The notes: a model not told the origin generated them from the letters alone. Positions 50,931 through 60,728 are shown, numbered from the stretch's first letter. The stretch: DNA of 64,000 nt from Mogibacterium sp. (GCA_016775335.1 JAEUGJ010000003.1:1-64000); one strand, 5' to 3'. A program made the numbers and translations.

Positions 50931-51824
50931 TTACTCCAAATGCTTTTTAAAGTTGCCCACAACCCGTTCGCCATCGTTCAGCATGATGAAGGCATGGGGA
51001 TCTTTTTCCTGCACTAAGGTTTGCAGGTGATAAACCTCGTACTTGGTGATGGCCACCACCATGATGTGCACGTTCTCCTCGGTATAAGAGCCGGTTCCTT
51101 CCCATTTGGTGACGCCTCGTCCCATGTCCGTGGTGATGAGCTTGTCGATTCCATCCACCTTCGTGAAAATCAGCACCTCGGTGTTGATGTTCTGCGTATG
51201 CATCCGGTCCATGAAGCTGGAACGAATAGTAGTATAGATAAAGGAATAGATGGCAATCTGAATATTGAACACCAACAGACAGATTCCGTATACCGCCACG
51301 TTGAACAGCACGTTGATTCTTCCCACACTGGTATTCGGGTGGGTCTTGGACATGCAGACACCGATGATATCCGAACCGCCGGTGGAGCTGCCGCCTCGCA
51401 GAATGATTCCGGATCCCACACCGCCGATGACGCCTGCCACTACACAAGCGGACAGGTAATCGTTGAACAATGGCTTGGCCGGTACCGGAACCAGCGTCAG
51501 ACAGAGGGAGGACATTCCGATGGAAATCAGGGATTTAATCGAGAACTTAATTCCCACCGCCCGATACGCGTAGTAGAACAGCGGCACGTTCATGAGAAAG
51601 TAGATGATACCGGTGAGGTCCATTCCCGGAGGTCCGGAGAAATGCAGCACCTTAACGAAGAACAGACGCAGCAGCTGCGCCATTCCCAGGAACCCGCCGT
51701 TGTACAGGCTCATCGGGGTAATCAGCACGTTAATGCTCACCGCATAGATAATGTTTCCTAAAATGATATAACAGAAATTCGCGAAGGCAGAAAACTTGTC
51801 TTCAAATTGATCTAACCAATTCAT
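50931..51824 (-). CDS. YitT-family membrane protein
   Basis: 297 residues: five or six membrane helices (about 10-195), then a DUF2179 cytosolic domain (about 210-290, HIMVVAITKYEVYHLQTLVQEKDPHAFIMLND). GGSSTGGSDIIG is the conserved loop. Function of the family is not established. Likely second gene of the ppdK transcript or separate. Confidence 0.85.
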   Translation of the reverse strand: MNWLDQFEDKFSAFANFCYIILGNIIYAVSINVLITPMSLYNGGFLGMAQLLRLFFVKVLHFSGPPGMDLTGIIYFLMNVPLFYYAYRAVGIKFSIKSLISIGMSSLCLTLVPVPAKPLFNDYLSACVVAGVIGGVGSGIILRGGSSTGGSDIIGVCMSKTHPNTSVGRINVLFNVAVYGICLLVFNIQIAIYSFIYTTIRSSFMDRMHTQNINTEVLIFTKVDGIDKLITTDMGRGVTKWEGTGSYTEENVHIMVVAITKYEVYHLQTLVQEKDPHAFIMLNDGERVVGNFKKHLE

Positions 51825-51834
51825 AACATCAGCA

Positions 51835-51865
51835 TAGGGTGAAACAGCATTTCTGTTTCACCCTA
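51835..51865. other. Perfect hairpin between ppdK and yitT
   Basis: TAGGGTGAAACAG pairs with CTGTTTCACCCTA (13 bp) around CATTT. No T-run follows on the minus strand, so it does not look like a standard terminator for ppdK. On the plus strand a T-run appears 16 bases later, but no plus-strand gene precedes it. A processing or stabilising stem-loop is possible. Confidence 0.55.
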
Positions 51866-51896
51866 TCCCTAACTCTCCTTTTTTTAACTATGAGTT

Positions 51897-54518
51897 TTAT
51901 TTATTACGGATGGCAGCCTGTGCTGCAGCCAGACGGGCAATCGGTACCCGGAATGGCGAGCAGGATACGTAATTCAATCCCAGTCTGTGGCAGAAATCGA
52001 TGGTCTTCGGGTTTCCGCCGTGCTCACCGCAAATTCCCAGCTTGATGTTCGGACGGGTCTTCCGGCCTTCTTCTGCAGCCATCTTTACCAGCTTTCCAAC
52101 GCCGCGCTGATCCAGAACCTGGAACGGATCCTCTTCCAGAACACCCTTCTCTACGTATTCACGAATGATTTTGCCGGTATCGTCTCTGGAGAAACCGAAT
52201 CCCATCTGAGTCATATCGTTGGTACCGAAGGAGAAGAATTCTGCATCTTCTGCGATTTCATCGGCAACCAGAGCGGCTCTCGGAATCTCAATCATGGTTC
52301 CTACCATGTAGTTCAGTCTCTCACCGGCCTTTTCGAAGCATCTCTCTGCGGTCTCGTCGATGGTCTTCTTCACGTTCTTCAGCTCGTTCGGAATGCCTAC
52401 CAGCGGTACCATGATTTCCGGTTTGATATCGATGCCGGTTTCTTTCTTCACTTCCAGAGCAGCGGTGATAATTGCCTCTGTCTGCATTTCAGCGATTTCC
52501 GGATAGGTTACCGCCAGACGGCAACCTCTGTGTCCCAGCATCGGGTTGAACTCGTGCAGTTCGATAGTCTTCGTCTTAATCTTCTCCAGCGGAATACCGA
52601 ACTGCTCGGACAGTTCCTTCATATCCTCTTCGTTCTTCGGGAGGAATTCGTGCAGCGGCGGATCCAAGAGACGGATGGTTACCGGCTTTCCTGCCATGGT
52701 CTCATACAGGCCCTTGAAGTCGCCTTTCTGATACGGAAGCAGACCTGCCAGTGCCTCTCTTCTCTCTTCCTCGGTATCTGCCAGAATCATACGACGAATC
52801 TTCGGAATTCTCTCTTCTTCAAAGAACATGTGCTCGGTTCTGCACAGACCGATACCTTCTGCGCCGAACTGAACCGCCTGCTTTGCATCTCTCGGGTTGT
52901 CCGCATTGGTACGAACGCCGATGGTACGGATTTCATCCGCCCACTTCATGATGGTTCCGAAGTTGCCGGACAGTTCCGGTGCTTTGGTTGCGATTTCTGC
53001 CGCATATACGCTACCGTCGGTACCGTTAATGGAAATCATGTCTCCTTCATGGTACTTTACACCGTGGATTTCCATGTATTTCTCGTCTTCGTATACCGTG
53101 ATATCATGGCATCCGGCAACGCAGCATTTACCCATACCGCGGGCAACTACTGCTGCGTGAGAAGTCATGCCGCCCCTTGCGGTGAGGATACCTTCCGCTG
53201 CAACCATACCTGCCAAGTCTTCCGGCGAGGTCTCTTCCCGAACCAGAACGACCTTCTTGCCGGCTTCCTTTGCAACGGCTGCATCATCGGCACTGAATAC
53301 GATCTCGCCGCATGCCGCACCCGGGGATGCCGGAAGTCCCTTTCCAATCGGGGTGTGCTTCTTCAGTTCCTCTGCATCGAATGCCGGGTGGAGAAGCTGA
53401 TCGATCTGCTCCGGTGCAATTCTCATGATTGCGGTCTCTTTATCGATTTTCTCTTCGTTCACCATATCTACGGCAACCTTTACCGCAGCTTCTGCCGTTC
53501 TCTTACCGTTTCTGGTCTGCAGCATGAAGAGCTTACCCTCTTCTACTGTAAACTCCATATCCTGCATATCCTTGTAGTGGTCTTCCAGGATTCTGGCAAT
53601 ATCTTCGAATTTTCCGTATACGTCCGGGAAAGATTCCTTCATCTGATCGATTGGCTGCGGTGTACGGATACCCGCTACAACGTCTTCGCCCTGGGCGTTT
53701 ACCAGGAACTCACCGAAGATCTTGTTTTCACCGTTTACCGGGCTTCGTGTGAATGCAACGCCGGTACCGGAATTCTCTCCGGTATTTCCGAATACCATGG
53801 ACTGAACGTTTACGGCCGTTCCCAAGGATGCGGAAATGTTATTCAGCTTTCTGTACAGGATTGCTCTTTCGTTATTCCAAGAACGGAATACCGCCTGAAT
53901 CGCCTCCATCAACTGATCCTTCGGATTCTGTGGGAACTCTCTGCCCAGTTCTGCTTTTACCAGTTCCTTGTATCCCTCAATGATGACCTTCAGATCCTCT
54001 GTCTTCAGATCCACATCGTATTCTGCGCCCACTTCCTTCTTGCGGCCGTCAAAAATCTGATCGAATTTGGACTTCGGAATTTCCATTACGACGTCACCGA
54101 ACATCTGAATGAAACGTCTATAGCTGTCGTAAGCAAAACGTTCGTTTCCGGTCTTGGCAGCCAGGCCCTTTACGGAATCGTCATTCAGTCCCAGGTTCAG
54201 AATCGTATCCATCATTCCCGGCATGGAAACCGGTGCGCCGGAACGAACGGAAACCAAAAGCGGGTTCTCGATGTCTCCGAACTTCTTTCCCATTACCTGT
54301 TCCAGTTCATCCAGGTGTTCGTACACTTCCCGAACGATTTCCTCGTCCAGCATGCCGCCCTTGTTCAGATAATCCTTGCAGGCATCGGTAGAAATAGTAA
54401 ATCCGAAAGGTACCGGCAGACCGATTTTCGTCATCTCTGCCAGGTTGGCACCTTTACCTCCCAGAAGGTCTCTCATATCCTTGGAGCCTTCATTGAATGA
54501 ATACACAAACTTGCCCAT
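51897..54518 (-). CDS. ppdK: Pyruvate phosphate dikinase
   Basis: 873 residues, complete. N-terminal ATP-grasp domain (GGKGANLAEM), swivelling domain with the phosphorylated His in GGMTSHAAVVARGMGKCCVAG, and C-terminal TIM barrel ending with CGEHGGNPKTIDFCHRLGLNYVSCSPFRVPIARLAAAQA. Interconverts PEP, AMP and PPi with pyruvate, ATP and Pi. Ribosome-binding site AAGGAGA. Confidence 0.97.
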   Translation of the reverse strand: MGKFVYSFNEGSKDMRDLLGGKGANLAEMTKIGLPVPFGFTISTDACKDYLNKGGMLDEEIVREVYEHLDELEQVMGKKFGDIENPLLVSVRSGAPVSMPGMMDTILNLGLNDDSVKGLAAKTGNERFAYDSYRRFIQMFGDVVMEIPKSKFDQIFDGRKKEVGAEYDVDLKTEDLKVIIEGYKELVKAELGREFPQNPKDQLMEAIQAVFRSWNNERAILYRKLNNISASLGTAVNVQSMVFGNTGENSGTGVAFTRSPVNGENKIFGEFLVNAQGEDVVAGIRTPQPIDQMKESFPDVYGKFEDIARILEDHYKDMQDMEFTVEEGKLFMLQTRNGKRTAEAAVKVAVDMVNEEKIDKETAIMRIAPEQIDQLLHPAFDAEELKKHTPIGKGLPASPGAACGEIVFSADDAAVAKEAGKKVVLVREETSPEDLAGMVAAEGILTARGGMTSHAAVVARGMGKCCVAGCHDITVYEDEKYMEIHGVKYHEGDMISINGTDGSVYAAEIATKAPELSGNFGTIMKWADEIRTIGVRTNADNPRDAKQAVQFGAEGIGLCRTEHMFFEEERIPKIRRMILADTEEERREALAGLLPYQKGDFKGLYETMAGKPVTIRLLDPPLHEFLPKNEEDMKELSEQFGIPLEKIKTKTIELHEFNPMLGHRGCRLAVTYPEIAEMQTEAIITAALEVKKETGIDIKPEIMVPLVGIPNELKNVKKTIDETAERCFEKAGERLNYMVGTMIEIPRAALVADEIAEDAEFFSFGTNDMTQMGFGFSRDDTGKIIREYVEKGVLEEDPFQVLDQRGVGKLVKMAAEEGRKTRPNIKLGICGEHGGNPKTIDFCHRLGLNYVSCSPFRVPIARLAAAQAAIRNK

Positions 54519-54546
54519 AAGCTTTCTCCTTGTTTAAAAATTTCGC

Positions 54547-55953
54547 CTAGAATTCTAGCTTGCTATTAATATATTCACGTACGTCGGACAATGGCAGACG
54601 AATCTGTTCCATCGTGTCTCTGTCCCGTATGGTGACACAGTGATCTTCTGCCGTGTCAAAATCGACACAAACGCAGAACGGAGTACCGATTTCATCCTGA
54701 CGGCGGTATCTCTTACCAATGGAACCGGAGGTATCATAATCGGTGCTGAAATATTTGCTCAATTCTTCGTAAATCGGTTCTGCCTGTTCCTTGAGCTTAT
54801 TGGACAGCGGCAGAACGGCAACCTTATACGGTGCCAGTGCCGGATGGAGTCTCAGGACGATACGGGTATCTTCCTTGCCCTTCGCATCCGTCAGTGTTTC
54901 CTCGTCATATGCATCAATCAAGAATGCCAATGCCACACGATCGGCACCCAGAGACGGCTCGATGCAGTACGGCACGTATTTCTCATGGGTTTCCGGATCC
55001 ATATAGCTCATATCCTGACCGGAGTGGTTCTGGTGCTGCATCAAATCGAAGTCCGTACGATCTGCAATACCCCACAGCTCACCCCAGCCGAATGGGAACA
55101 GGTATTCCAAATCAGATGTGGCGTTGCTGTAGTGAGACAGCTCCTCTTTCTCGTGATCGCGAACTCGGATGTTCTCCATGTTCATGCCCAGATTCTTCAG
55201 GAAGTCCTGTGCGTACTGCTTCCAATATTCGAACCATTCCATGTCCGTTCCCGGTTTGCAGAAGAATTCCAGCTCCATCTGTTCAAACTCACGGGTACGG
55301 AAGGTGAAGTTGCCCGGAGTAATCTCGTTCCGGAAAGATTTACCGATCTGTGCAATACCGAATGGCACTTTCTTTCTGGCACTGCGCTGAACATTCTTGA
55401 AGTTTACGAAGATGCCCTGTGCCGTTTCCGGACGCAGGAAGATTTCCGATTTGGAATCTTCGGTAACGCCCTGGAATGTCTTGAACATCAGGTTGAACTT
55501 CCGAATCGGCGTGAAATCCGTCTTTCCGCATTCCGGACAAGGAACCTGATTCTCCTGGATGAAAGATTCCAGCTGCTCGTTGCTCCAGCCGTCACAAGCG
55601 ACGGTTTCGCCCTTTGCCCGCATGTATTCTTCCACCAGCTGATCCGCTCTGTGTCTGGATTTGCAGCTCTTGCAGTCAATCAGCGGGTCCGAGAATCCAC
55701 CTACGTGTCCGCTGGCTACCCAGGTTTCCGGGTTCATCAGAATTGCCGCATCCAGTCCTACGTTGTACTTGGATTCCTGAACGAACTTCTTCCACCATGC
55801 CTGCTTCACGTTGTTCTTGAACAACACGCCCAGAGGACCGTAATCCCATGTATTTGCCAGACCGCCGTAAATGTCGGAACCCGGGAAAATAAATCCTCTG
55901 TTGCTGCATAGAGCTTTGATTTTTTCCATTGTTGCTTTGTTGTTATCTGCCAT
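54547..55953 (-). CDS. glyS: Glycyl-tRNA synthetase (alpha2 type)
   Basis: 468 residues, single-chain class II enzyme, not the alpha/beta heterotetramer. FIFPGSDIYGGLANTWDYGPLGVLFKNN at the start, motif 2 FRNEITPGNFTFRTREFEQMELEFF, and PSLGADRVALAFL motif 3. Ribosome-binding site GGAG. Confidence 0.96.
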   Translation of the reverse strand: MADNNKATMEKIKALCSNRGFIFPGSDIYGGLANTWDYGPLGVLFKNNVKQAWWKKFVQESKYNVGLDAAILMNPETWVASGHVGGFSDPLIDCKSCKSRHRADQLVEEYMRAKGETVACDGWSNEQLESFIQENQVPCPECGKTDFTPIRKFNLMFKTFQGVTEDSKSEIFLRPETAQGIFVNFKNVQRSARKKVPFGIAQIGKSFRNEITPGNFTFRTREFEQMELEFFCKPGTDMEWFEYWKQYAQDFLKNLGMNMENIRVRDHEKEELSHYSNATSDLEYLFPFGWGELWGIADRTDFDLMQHQNHSGQDMSYMDPETHEKYVPYCIEPSLGADRVALAFLIDAYDEETLTDAKGKEDTRIVLRLHPALAPYKVAVLPLSNKLKEQAEPIYEELSKYFSTDYDTSGSIGKRYRRQDEIGTPFCVCVDFDTAEDHCVTIRDRDTMEQIRLPLSDVREYINSKLEF

Positions 55954-55985
55954 TCTTTCTCTACTCCAAACTTTTAATTAATTTA

Positions 55986-56879
55986 TTAATTTTCCGGATT
56001 AATGCCGCTCTCCTGCGCCACTTCTTCCAGAATCTTTGTCAGATCCTCTTTGGTCTCTTCGCCGATCGGTGCTTCCGCTGCTGCCGGAGCCGCTTCTTCC
56101 GCAGGTGCCGCCGCTTCCGGCTCATCCTCTGCGTCTACATCCACTACCACCGGCTCGTCGTCGTCGACGTCCAGGTCGAACTCTTCAAAGAAATCGTCAT
56201 CCTCATCTTCTGTCTTCTTCCGGAAGATATCCGATCCCTTCCGCTTCAATTCTTCGAAACCTTCCCGAACGCGGTCGGAATCGATGCCATCCGCCTTCTT
56301 TTCCCGGAGATCTTCCAGCACATCCTGGCCCCGATCCCGAAGTTCGTTGTACATATCCGAACCCTTTTCCTTCAGGTCTTCGTAGAATTCGCTGTCCTTA
56401 ATCTTATCGACCTTCTCCATGCCCTTGTCGTAGTAAATCTGGCCCTGAGCTCTGGCTTTCCGATACTGGCTCTTCACCTTGCCGTTAATATCAGTAATCT
56501 GGCCCTGATCGTTCACGAACTCAATCTTGCAATTGAATCCGGCGGCACTGATGACACCGAAGATAACGCCCCAAGGAGCCACTACAGCGCCCAGCAATCC
56601 TGCCGTCAGCGGCAGATTCAAGAGAATGGTATCGCCCTTGCGAACGATAATCCGGGACATACTTCCCTTGGCGATGGTCTTCTTCAGCTGGCGCTTCAGA
56701 ATTCCTTCTTTGCTTTCTTCATCCTCTTCATGAGCATTGATATAATCCATGGACTCCTCAATATTGATGATGGCGTCCACCACGCTTCCGTTGGCTTCTT
56801 CCAACGCTTCCTTTGCTTCCCGATAGCTGACACCGGTACGGTCCTTGACCAATTCGATTTTTTCCAATGTAATTTCCAT
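55986..56879 (-). CDS. DUF4342 protein with UBA/TS-N-like N-terminus and acidic tail
   Basis: 297 residues from the ATG at 56879 (AAGGAGG upstream). An N-terminal EF-Ts/UBA-like motif (VKDRTGVSYREAKEALEEANGSVVDAIINIE) is followed by DUF4342 (VRKGDTILLNLPLTAGLLGAVVAPWGVIFGVISAA, possibly membrane-inserting), a charged helical region with repeated DLKEKGSD / ELRDRGQD / ELKRKGSD units, and an acidic Ala-Pro-Glu tail. Function unknown. Confidence 0.72.
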   Translation of the reverse strand: MEITLEKIELVKDRTGVSYREAKEALEEANGSVVDAIINIEESMDYINAHEEDEESKEGILKRQLKKTIAKGSMSRIIVRKGDTILLNLPLTAGLLGAVVAPWGVIFGVISAAGFNCKIEFVNDQGQITDINGKVKSQYRKARAQGQIYYDKGMEKVDKIKDSEFYEDLKEKGSDMYNELRDRGQDVLEDLREKKADGIDSDRVREGFEELKRKGSDIFRKKTEDEDDDFFEEFDLDVDDDEPVVVDVDAEDEPEAAAPAEEAAPAAAEAPIGEETKEDLTKILEEVAQESGINPEN

Positions 56880-56904
56880 ATCTTCCTCCTTGCCGGGACT
56901 TCTT

Positions 56905-57660
56905 CTATGCATCGAAATCCCCTTTCAAAAGATCAGTATTCAGGTAGTATTCCAAATATTCTGACAGAATTGTCTTCAATTCCCGCTGAATTTCCGGTTT
57001 CAACTGAATTCTGGAAAAAGTGGCAAGAGAATGTCTTACCATATATTTCAATACCTCCACTATATCAAAATGAGGCTTGAAAATCAATGTATCCCCGTCG
57101 CTTTTCTCTCTCTCCATACAATCTCCACACAGGATTCCGCCCCCGGAAATCGAGAAATACGCCGGCGTTTCGAAGTCCTCTCGCTTCTTCCCGCAATCCA
57201 CGCACCGGTTCAGCTCCGGCATAACCCCCTGCATTCCAAGATTTTTTACCAAATATGCGTAGAGCATGGTCTCATAATTTCCCTTTGCTTGGGTAATGGC
57301 CTCCATGAACTCGATGGTCAATTCGAAGGTTCGCGGCTGCGGCTTCCCCTCCTCCAGCGTCTCGTTCAGGTATTCAATCACCCGGGATGCTGCCAAAAAC
57401 CGGTCGATATCCTCTCCGATGGAGTAGAAGCTGCGCTTGATTCCCGCGCCGTTGATGTTGTAGTAGTCCCGATTCTTGAAGATTTCGTATTCCGAGTAAG
57501 TAAAAGGACGCAGCGCCAAGGCCGAACGGTTCCGGCCTCGCTCCGACAATCCGGTGCCCGCCGAAATCTTTCCGTAATCCTTCGTGAACACCACAATCAT
57601 CCGCCGGTTGTTGGCGATTTTATTCTGTTTCAGTACGATTCCTTCTGTTGTAATCAGCAT
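56905..57660 (-). CDS. recO: DNA repair protein RecO
   Basis: 251 residues: N-terminal OB fold (TTEGIVLKQNKIANNRRMIVVFTKDYGKISAGTGLSERG), helical part, and a zinc finger with CVDCGKK ... CGDC. Loads RecA with RecF and RecR. Downstream of era, a common order. Confidence 0.95.
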   Translation of the reverse strand: MLITTEGIVLKQNKIANNRRMIVVFTKDYGKISAGTGLSERGRNRSALALRPFTYSEYEIFKNRDYYNINGAGIKRSFYSIGEDIDRFLAASRVIEYLNETLEEGKPQPRTFELTIEFMEAITQAKGNYETMLYAYLVKNLGMQGVMPELNRCVDCGKKREDFETPAYFSISGGGILCGDCMEREKSDGDTLIFKPHFDIVEVLKYMVRHSLATFSRIQLKPEIQRELKTILSEYLEYYLNTDLLKGDFDA

Positions 57661-57663
57661 TCT

Positions 57664-58563
57664 TTACTCGTCTTTATAACCGAAATTGCGAATGGTACGG
57701 TCCGAATCCCGCCAATTCTCTTTCACCTTCACCCAAAGGGACAGGAACACCTTGGTGCCCAGCAGTGCTTCGATTTCCATCCGGGCACTCTTGCCCACGC
57801 CCTTCAGCTTCCGGCCGCCTTTGCCGATGATGATGCTTTTATGGGATTTCCGTTCGCAATAGATTACCGCACCGATGTCCGTGATGTTCGGTTTCTCCTC
57901 GTAGGATTCGATTTCCACGAAAACGCCGTGAGGCACCTCCTCGTTCAGGTATTCCAGCAGCTTCTCCCGAATGATTTCGCTGACGATGAACCGCTCCGGA
58001 TGATCCGTCGCCATGTCCTCCGGATAATACATCGGACCTTCCTCCATGTATCCGCTGAGGCGCTCGATCAGCTCCTCCACGTTGGTTCCGTTCAGCGCCG
58101 ACACGCCGTAGATGTCGTCGAAGATGTTCATTTCGGAATACCGATTGTACAGCTCCAGATAATCTTCCGGCTTCATCAAATCCATTTTGTTGATGGCCAG
58201 AATTTTCGGCGTATCCACCTCCTGGATCATATCCAGCAGGTACTGGTCGCCGGATCCGAATTTGCGGCTTCCGTCGATGATGAACACGATGAGATCCACG
58301 CCTTTATAGGTGTTCACCGCCGTCTCGTTGATGGTGGCCCCCAGCTTGTTCTTCGGCTTGTGAATTCCCGGGGTGTCCAGGAAAATCAGCTGGCGTCCGT
58401 TTCCGTTGTCGTATTCCATATCCGTGTAAATTCCGGTAATCCGGTTCCGGGTGGTCTGCGGCTTGCTGGATGTAATCGCAATCTTCTCTCCCAGAATCTG
58501 ATTCAGCAACGTAGACTTTCCCACGTTCGGTCTTCCGATAATTCCAATAAACCCTGATTTCAT
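57664..58563 (-). CDS. era: GTPase Era
   Basis: 299 residues. G1 GRPNVGKST, G3 DTPG, G4 NKMD, and C-terminal KH domain (IIGKGGRKLKGVG). Assists 30S assembly by binding 16S rRNA near its 3' end. Three bases upstream of recO. Confidence 0.97.
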   Translation of the reverse strand: MKSGFIGIIGRPNVGKSTLLNQILGEKIAITSSKPQTTRNRITGIYTDMEYDNGNGRQLIFLDTPGIHKPKNKLGATINETAVNTYKGVDLIVFIIDGSRKFGSGDQYLLDMIQEVDTPKILAINKMDLMKPEDYLELYNRYSEMNIFDDIYGVSALNGTNVEELIERLSGYMEEGPMYYPEDMATDHPERFIVSEIIREKLLEYLNEEVPHGVFVEIESYEEKPNITDIGAVIYCERKSHKSIIIGKGGRKLKGVGKSARMEIEALLGTKVFLSLWVKVKENWRDSDRTIRNFGYKDE

Positions 58564-58576
58564 ACTCTCTCCATTT

Positions 58577-59068
58577 CTATTCTCTCTTCAGGTCCACCGC
58601 GGACATCACGTTTTCCTCGTGAAGCCGCATGACCTTCTTCTCTTCTTCTTCCATATGGTCATATCCCAGCAGATGCATCATGCTGTGAACGAACAGGTAG
58701 GTCAGCTCCCGTTCCTCCGTATTTCCATATTCCACCGCCTGCTCGCAGGCCCGCTTATAACAGATTACCACGTCGCCCAGCAGCACCGAAATCTCCTCAT
58801 CCAAGGATTCCAGCTCTTCCGCAACCGCCTCTGCCGATTCATACTGCGGAAAGGACAGCACGTCCGTCACCCGGTCGATGCCTCGGTACTCCCGATTAAT
58901 CTGCTGAATGGTCTCCTCATCCGTGATGGTGAGGGACACCTCCAACCGCTCTTCTTCCTCTGCCGGAAGATCGAATTCCTGACGGAACACTTCCGACGCC
59001 GCCTCCAGAATCTTTGTAAAAGCAGCTTCCTGCAGTCTGCCGTTCTCGTCTACGCAATCGATTCTCAT
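58577..59068 (-). CDS. ybeY: Endoribonuclease YbeY
   Basis: 163 residues with the zinc motif HSMMHLLGYDH. Involved in rRNA maturation and ribosome quality control. ATG overlaps the phoH stop by 4 bases (ATGA). Confidence 0.96.
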   Translation of the reverse strand: MRIDCVDENGRLQEAAFTKILEAASEVFRQEFDLPAEEEERLEVSLTITDEETIQQINREYRGIDRVTDVLSFPQYESAEAVAEELESLDEEISVLLGDVVICYKRACEQAVEYGNTEERELTYLFVHSMMHLLGYDHMEEEEKKVMRLHEENVMSAVDLKRE

Positions 59069-60039
59069 TTTCTTCTGTCTCCGCTTTTCTTCTCGTAATC
59101 GTTATAGGCTTTGATAATTCTTTTTACCAGTTCGTGACGAACCACATCCACATCGGTCAAATAGCAGAACCGGATGCCTTCTACATTCTTCAGCACCCGG
59201 GTGGCTTCCAGCAGACCGGAACCCTTTCCCTTTGGCAAGTCGATCTGGGTGATATCCCCCGTCACCACCACTTTGGAGTGGAATCCCATTCGGGTGAGGA
59301 ACATCTTCATCTGCTCCCGCGTGGTGTTCTGCGCCTCGTCCAGGATAATGAAAGAATTGTCCAGCGTCCGGCCTCTCATGTATGCCAGCGGAACCACCTC
59401 GATGGCACCCTTTTCCTTCATTCTGGCCGCCGCTTCCTGACCCATGATTTCATACAAGGCATCGTACAGCGGGCGAAGGTACGGATCCACCTTCTCCTGA
59501 AGGTCTCCCGGAAGGAAGCCCAGGCTCTCTCCGGCTTCCACCGCCGGCCGCGCCAGGATGATTCGTTCGATTTCTTTATTCTTGAGGGCGTTCACCGCCA
59601 TGGCACAGGCCAAATACGTCTTTCCCGTTCCCGCCGGTCCCACGCCGAACACCATGTTGTTCCGGCGAATGGCATCCACATACTCCTTCTGTCCGAACGT
59701 CTTCGGGCGAAGGGGTTTTCCGTAATGGGTGTAGCAGATAATATCCCGGGCATTCTCCTGCTCATCGTAAGGAATCTCCCGAGTCAGCGCCTCGATGATG
59801 TAATCCGCCTTCTGGGAATCCAGCTTGCCGGTGGCCTTCAGCTCTCCCGCCATCTTCGTCAGCATATCCCGGGCCCGATTGCCCTCCTCTCCCTGAATCA
59901 GGAGCTCGCTGTTTCGCTGAATAATCGTTGTTCCGGTGGCCCGCTCCACCGCCTTCACGTTCCGATCCATGCTGCCGAACAGCGCAGCGGAATCCACGGC
60001 ACCGTCAATCGGAAAGGTAATTGTTTTTTCGTTCTTCAA
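59065..60039 (-). CDS. phoH: PhoH-like ATPase, probable TTG start
   Basis: 324 residues. P-loop GVGPAGTGKTYLACAMAV and DEAQNTTREQMKMFLTRMG are typical. The frame begins with TTG at 60039, with GAGG about 12 bases upstream. The N-terminal sequence before the first internal Met (residue 24) matches the family N-terminal region, so the upstream start is favoured. Confidence 0.92.
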   Translation of the reverse strand: MKNEKTITFPIDGAVDSAALFGSMDRNVKAVERATGTTIIQRNSELLIQGEEGNRARDMLTKMAGELKATGKLDSQKADYIIEALTREIPYDEQENARDIICYTHYGKPLRPKTFGQKEYVDAIRRNNMVFGVGPAGTGKTYLACAMAVNALKNKEIERIILARPAVEAGESLGFLPGDLQEKVDPYLRPLYDALYEIMGQEAAARMKEKGAIEVVPLAYMRGRTLDNSFIILDEAQNTTREQMKMFLTRMGFHSKVVVTGDITQIDLPKGKGSGLLEATRVLKNVEGIRFCYLTDVDVVRHELVKRIIKAYNDYEKKSGDRRK

Positions 60040-60077
60040 GTCTTCTTATCCTCATAAAAGTATATTTTTACAGATTG

Positions 60078-60106
60078 ATTATAGCCTTTTTGTTTTTGCA
60101 ATACAA
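60078..60106 (-). promoter_or_regulatory. Promoter of the phoH-ybeY-era operon
   Basis: Minus-strand -35 TTGTAT (60101-60106), 17-bp spacer, -10 TATAAT (60078-60083). Confidence 0.7.
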
Positions 60107-60266
60107 CCTCAAACAGAACAGAAGGGTCGTTTCTGCATCTGAGATTACCGGATTGCCGTTGAAGAAACCAAAAAATCCGAAACCGACAGATTCCGTAAAT
60201 GGAATTCTGCCGGTTCCGGACTGCTCTGTGTTGTATCGACGATTTCCCGCCGATACAGTGATTCTA

Positions 60267-60281
60267 TCTACAATCTGTAGA
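60267..60281. promoter_or_regulatory. Candidate operator near the XRE gene
   Basis: Palindrome TCTACA-ATC-TGTAGA. A half-site TGTAGA recurs at 60350, downstream of the -10. Autoregulation by the XRE protein is inference. Confidence 0.4.
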
Positions 60282-60318
60282 ATTGTCAAATACTTTTTCT
60301 TCATATTGTGGAATCCCG

Positions 60319-60347
60319 TTGACGGATTTTTTCCGCTCCCCTATATT
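60319..60347 (+). promoter_or_regulatory. Promoter of the XRE regulator gene
   Basis: -35 TTGACG (60319-60324), 17-bp spacer, -10 TATATT (60342-60347), 25 bases before the ATG. Confidence 0.7.
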
Positions 60348-60371
60348 TTGTAGAAAAGAAAGGATTGCACA

Positions 60372-60725
60372 ATGGATCAGCAAAGCATCGGCAACAAGTT
60401 ACGAAAACTCCGGAATCAGAACAACCTGTCCGTGCAGGACGTGGCTGCACTGCTTCACAAATACAGGATATACATCAGCACAAAGGCGCTCTACAGCTAC
60501 GAAACCGGCACCCGTTCCGTGGAAGCGCCCATTTTTCTGGCACTGTGCATGATTTACCGGTGCGATAATATCCTGAAGGAATTTGCCGATTGCGATTATG
60601 CGGTAACCGTTCCTTCCAGCGAAGAGCTTCGCCTGTTGGAACGGATTCGCGGCCTGGACGAACACGGTCAGGAACTGCTGAACGGGATGCTGGAACTGGA
60701 GCTGAAGCGCTGCCGAAAGGGCTGA
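60372..60725 (+). CDS. XRE-family regulator
   Basis: 117 residues. An XRE helix-turn-helix at about 8-70 (IGNKLRKLRNQNNLSVQDVAALLHKYRIYISTKALYSYETGTRS, longer between helices than usual) and a helical tail with a Cys-containing end. Chromosomal regulator of unknown target. AGAAAGGA ribosome-binding site. Confidence 0.78.
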   Translation: MDQQSIGNKLRKLRNQNNLSVQDVAALLHKYRIYISTKALYSYETGTRSVEAPIFLALCMIYRCDNILKEFADCDYAVTVPSSEELRLLERIRGLDEHGQELLNGMLELELKRCRKG

Positions 60726-60728
60726 TAC

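Larger units (their letters stand above)
60040..60371. other. Intergenic region with two divergent promoters
   Basis: This 332-base gap holds the phoH promoter at 60078-60106, a symmetric site at 60267-60281 and the XRE gene promoter at 60319-60347. Between about 60110 and 60260 I see no gene or clear structure. Confidence 0.65.

Noticed and set aside
51987..54500. 837-codon open frame antisense to ppdK
   Set aside because: Same reason: fully opposite a complete pyruvate phosphate dikinase gene.
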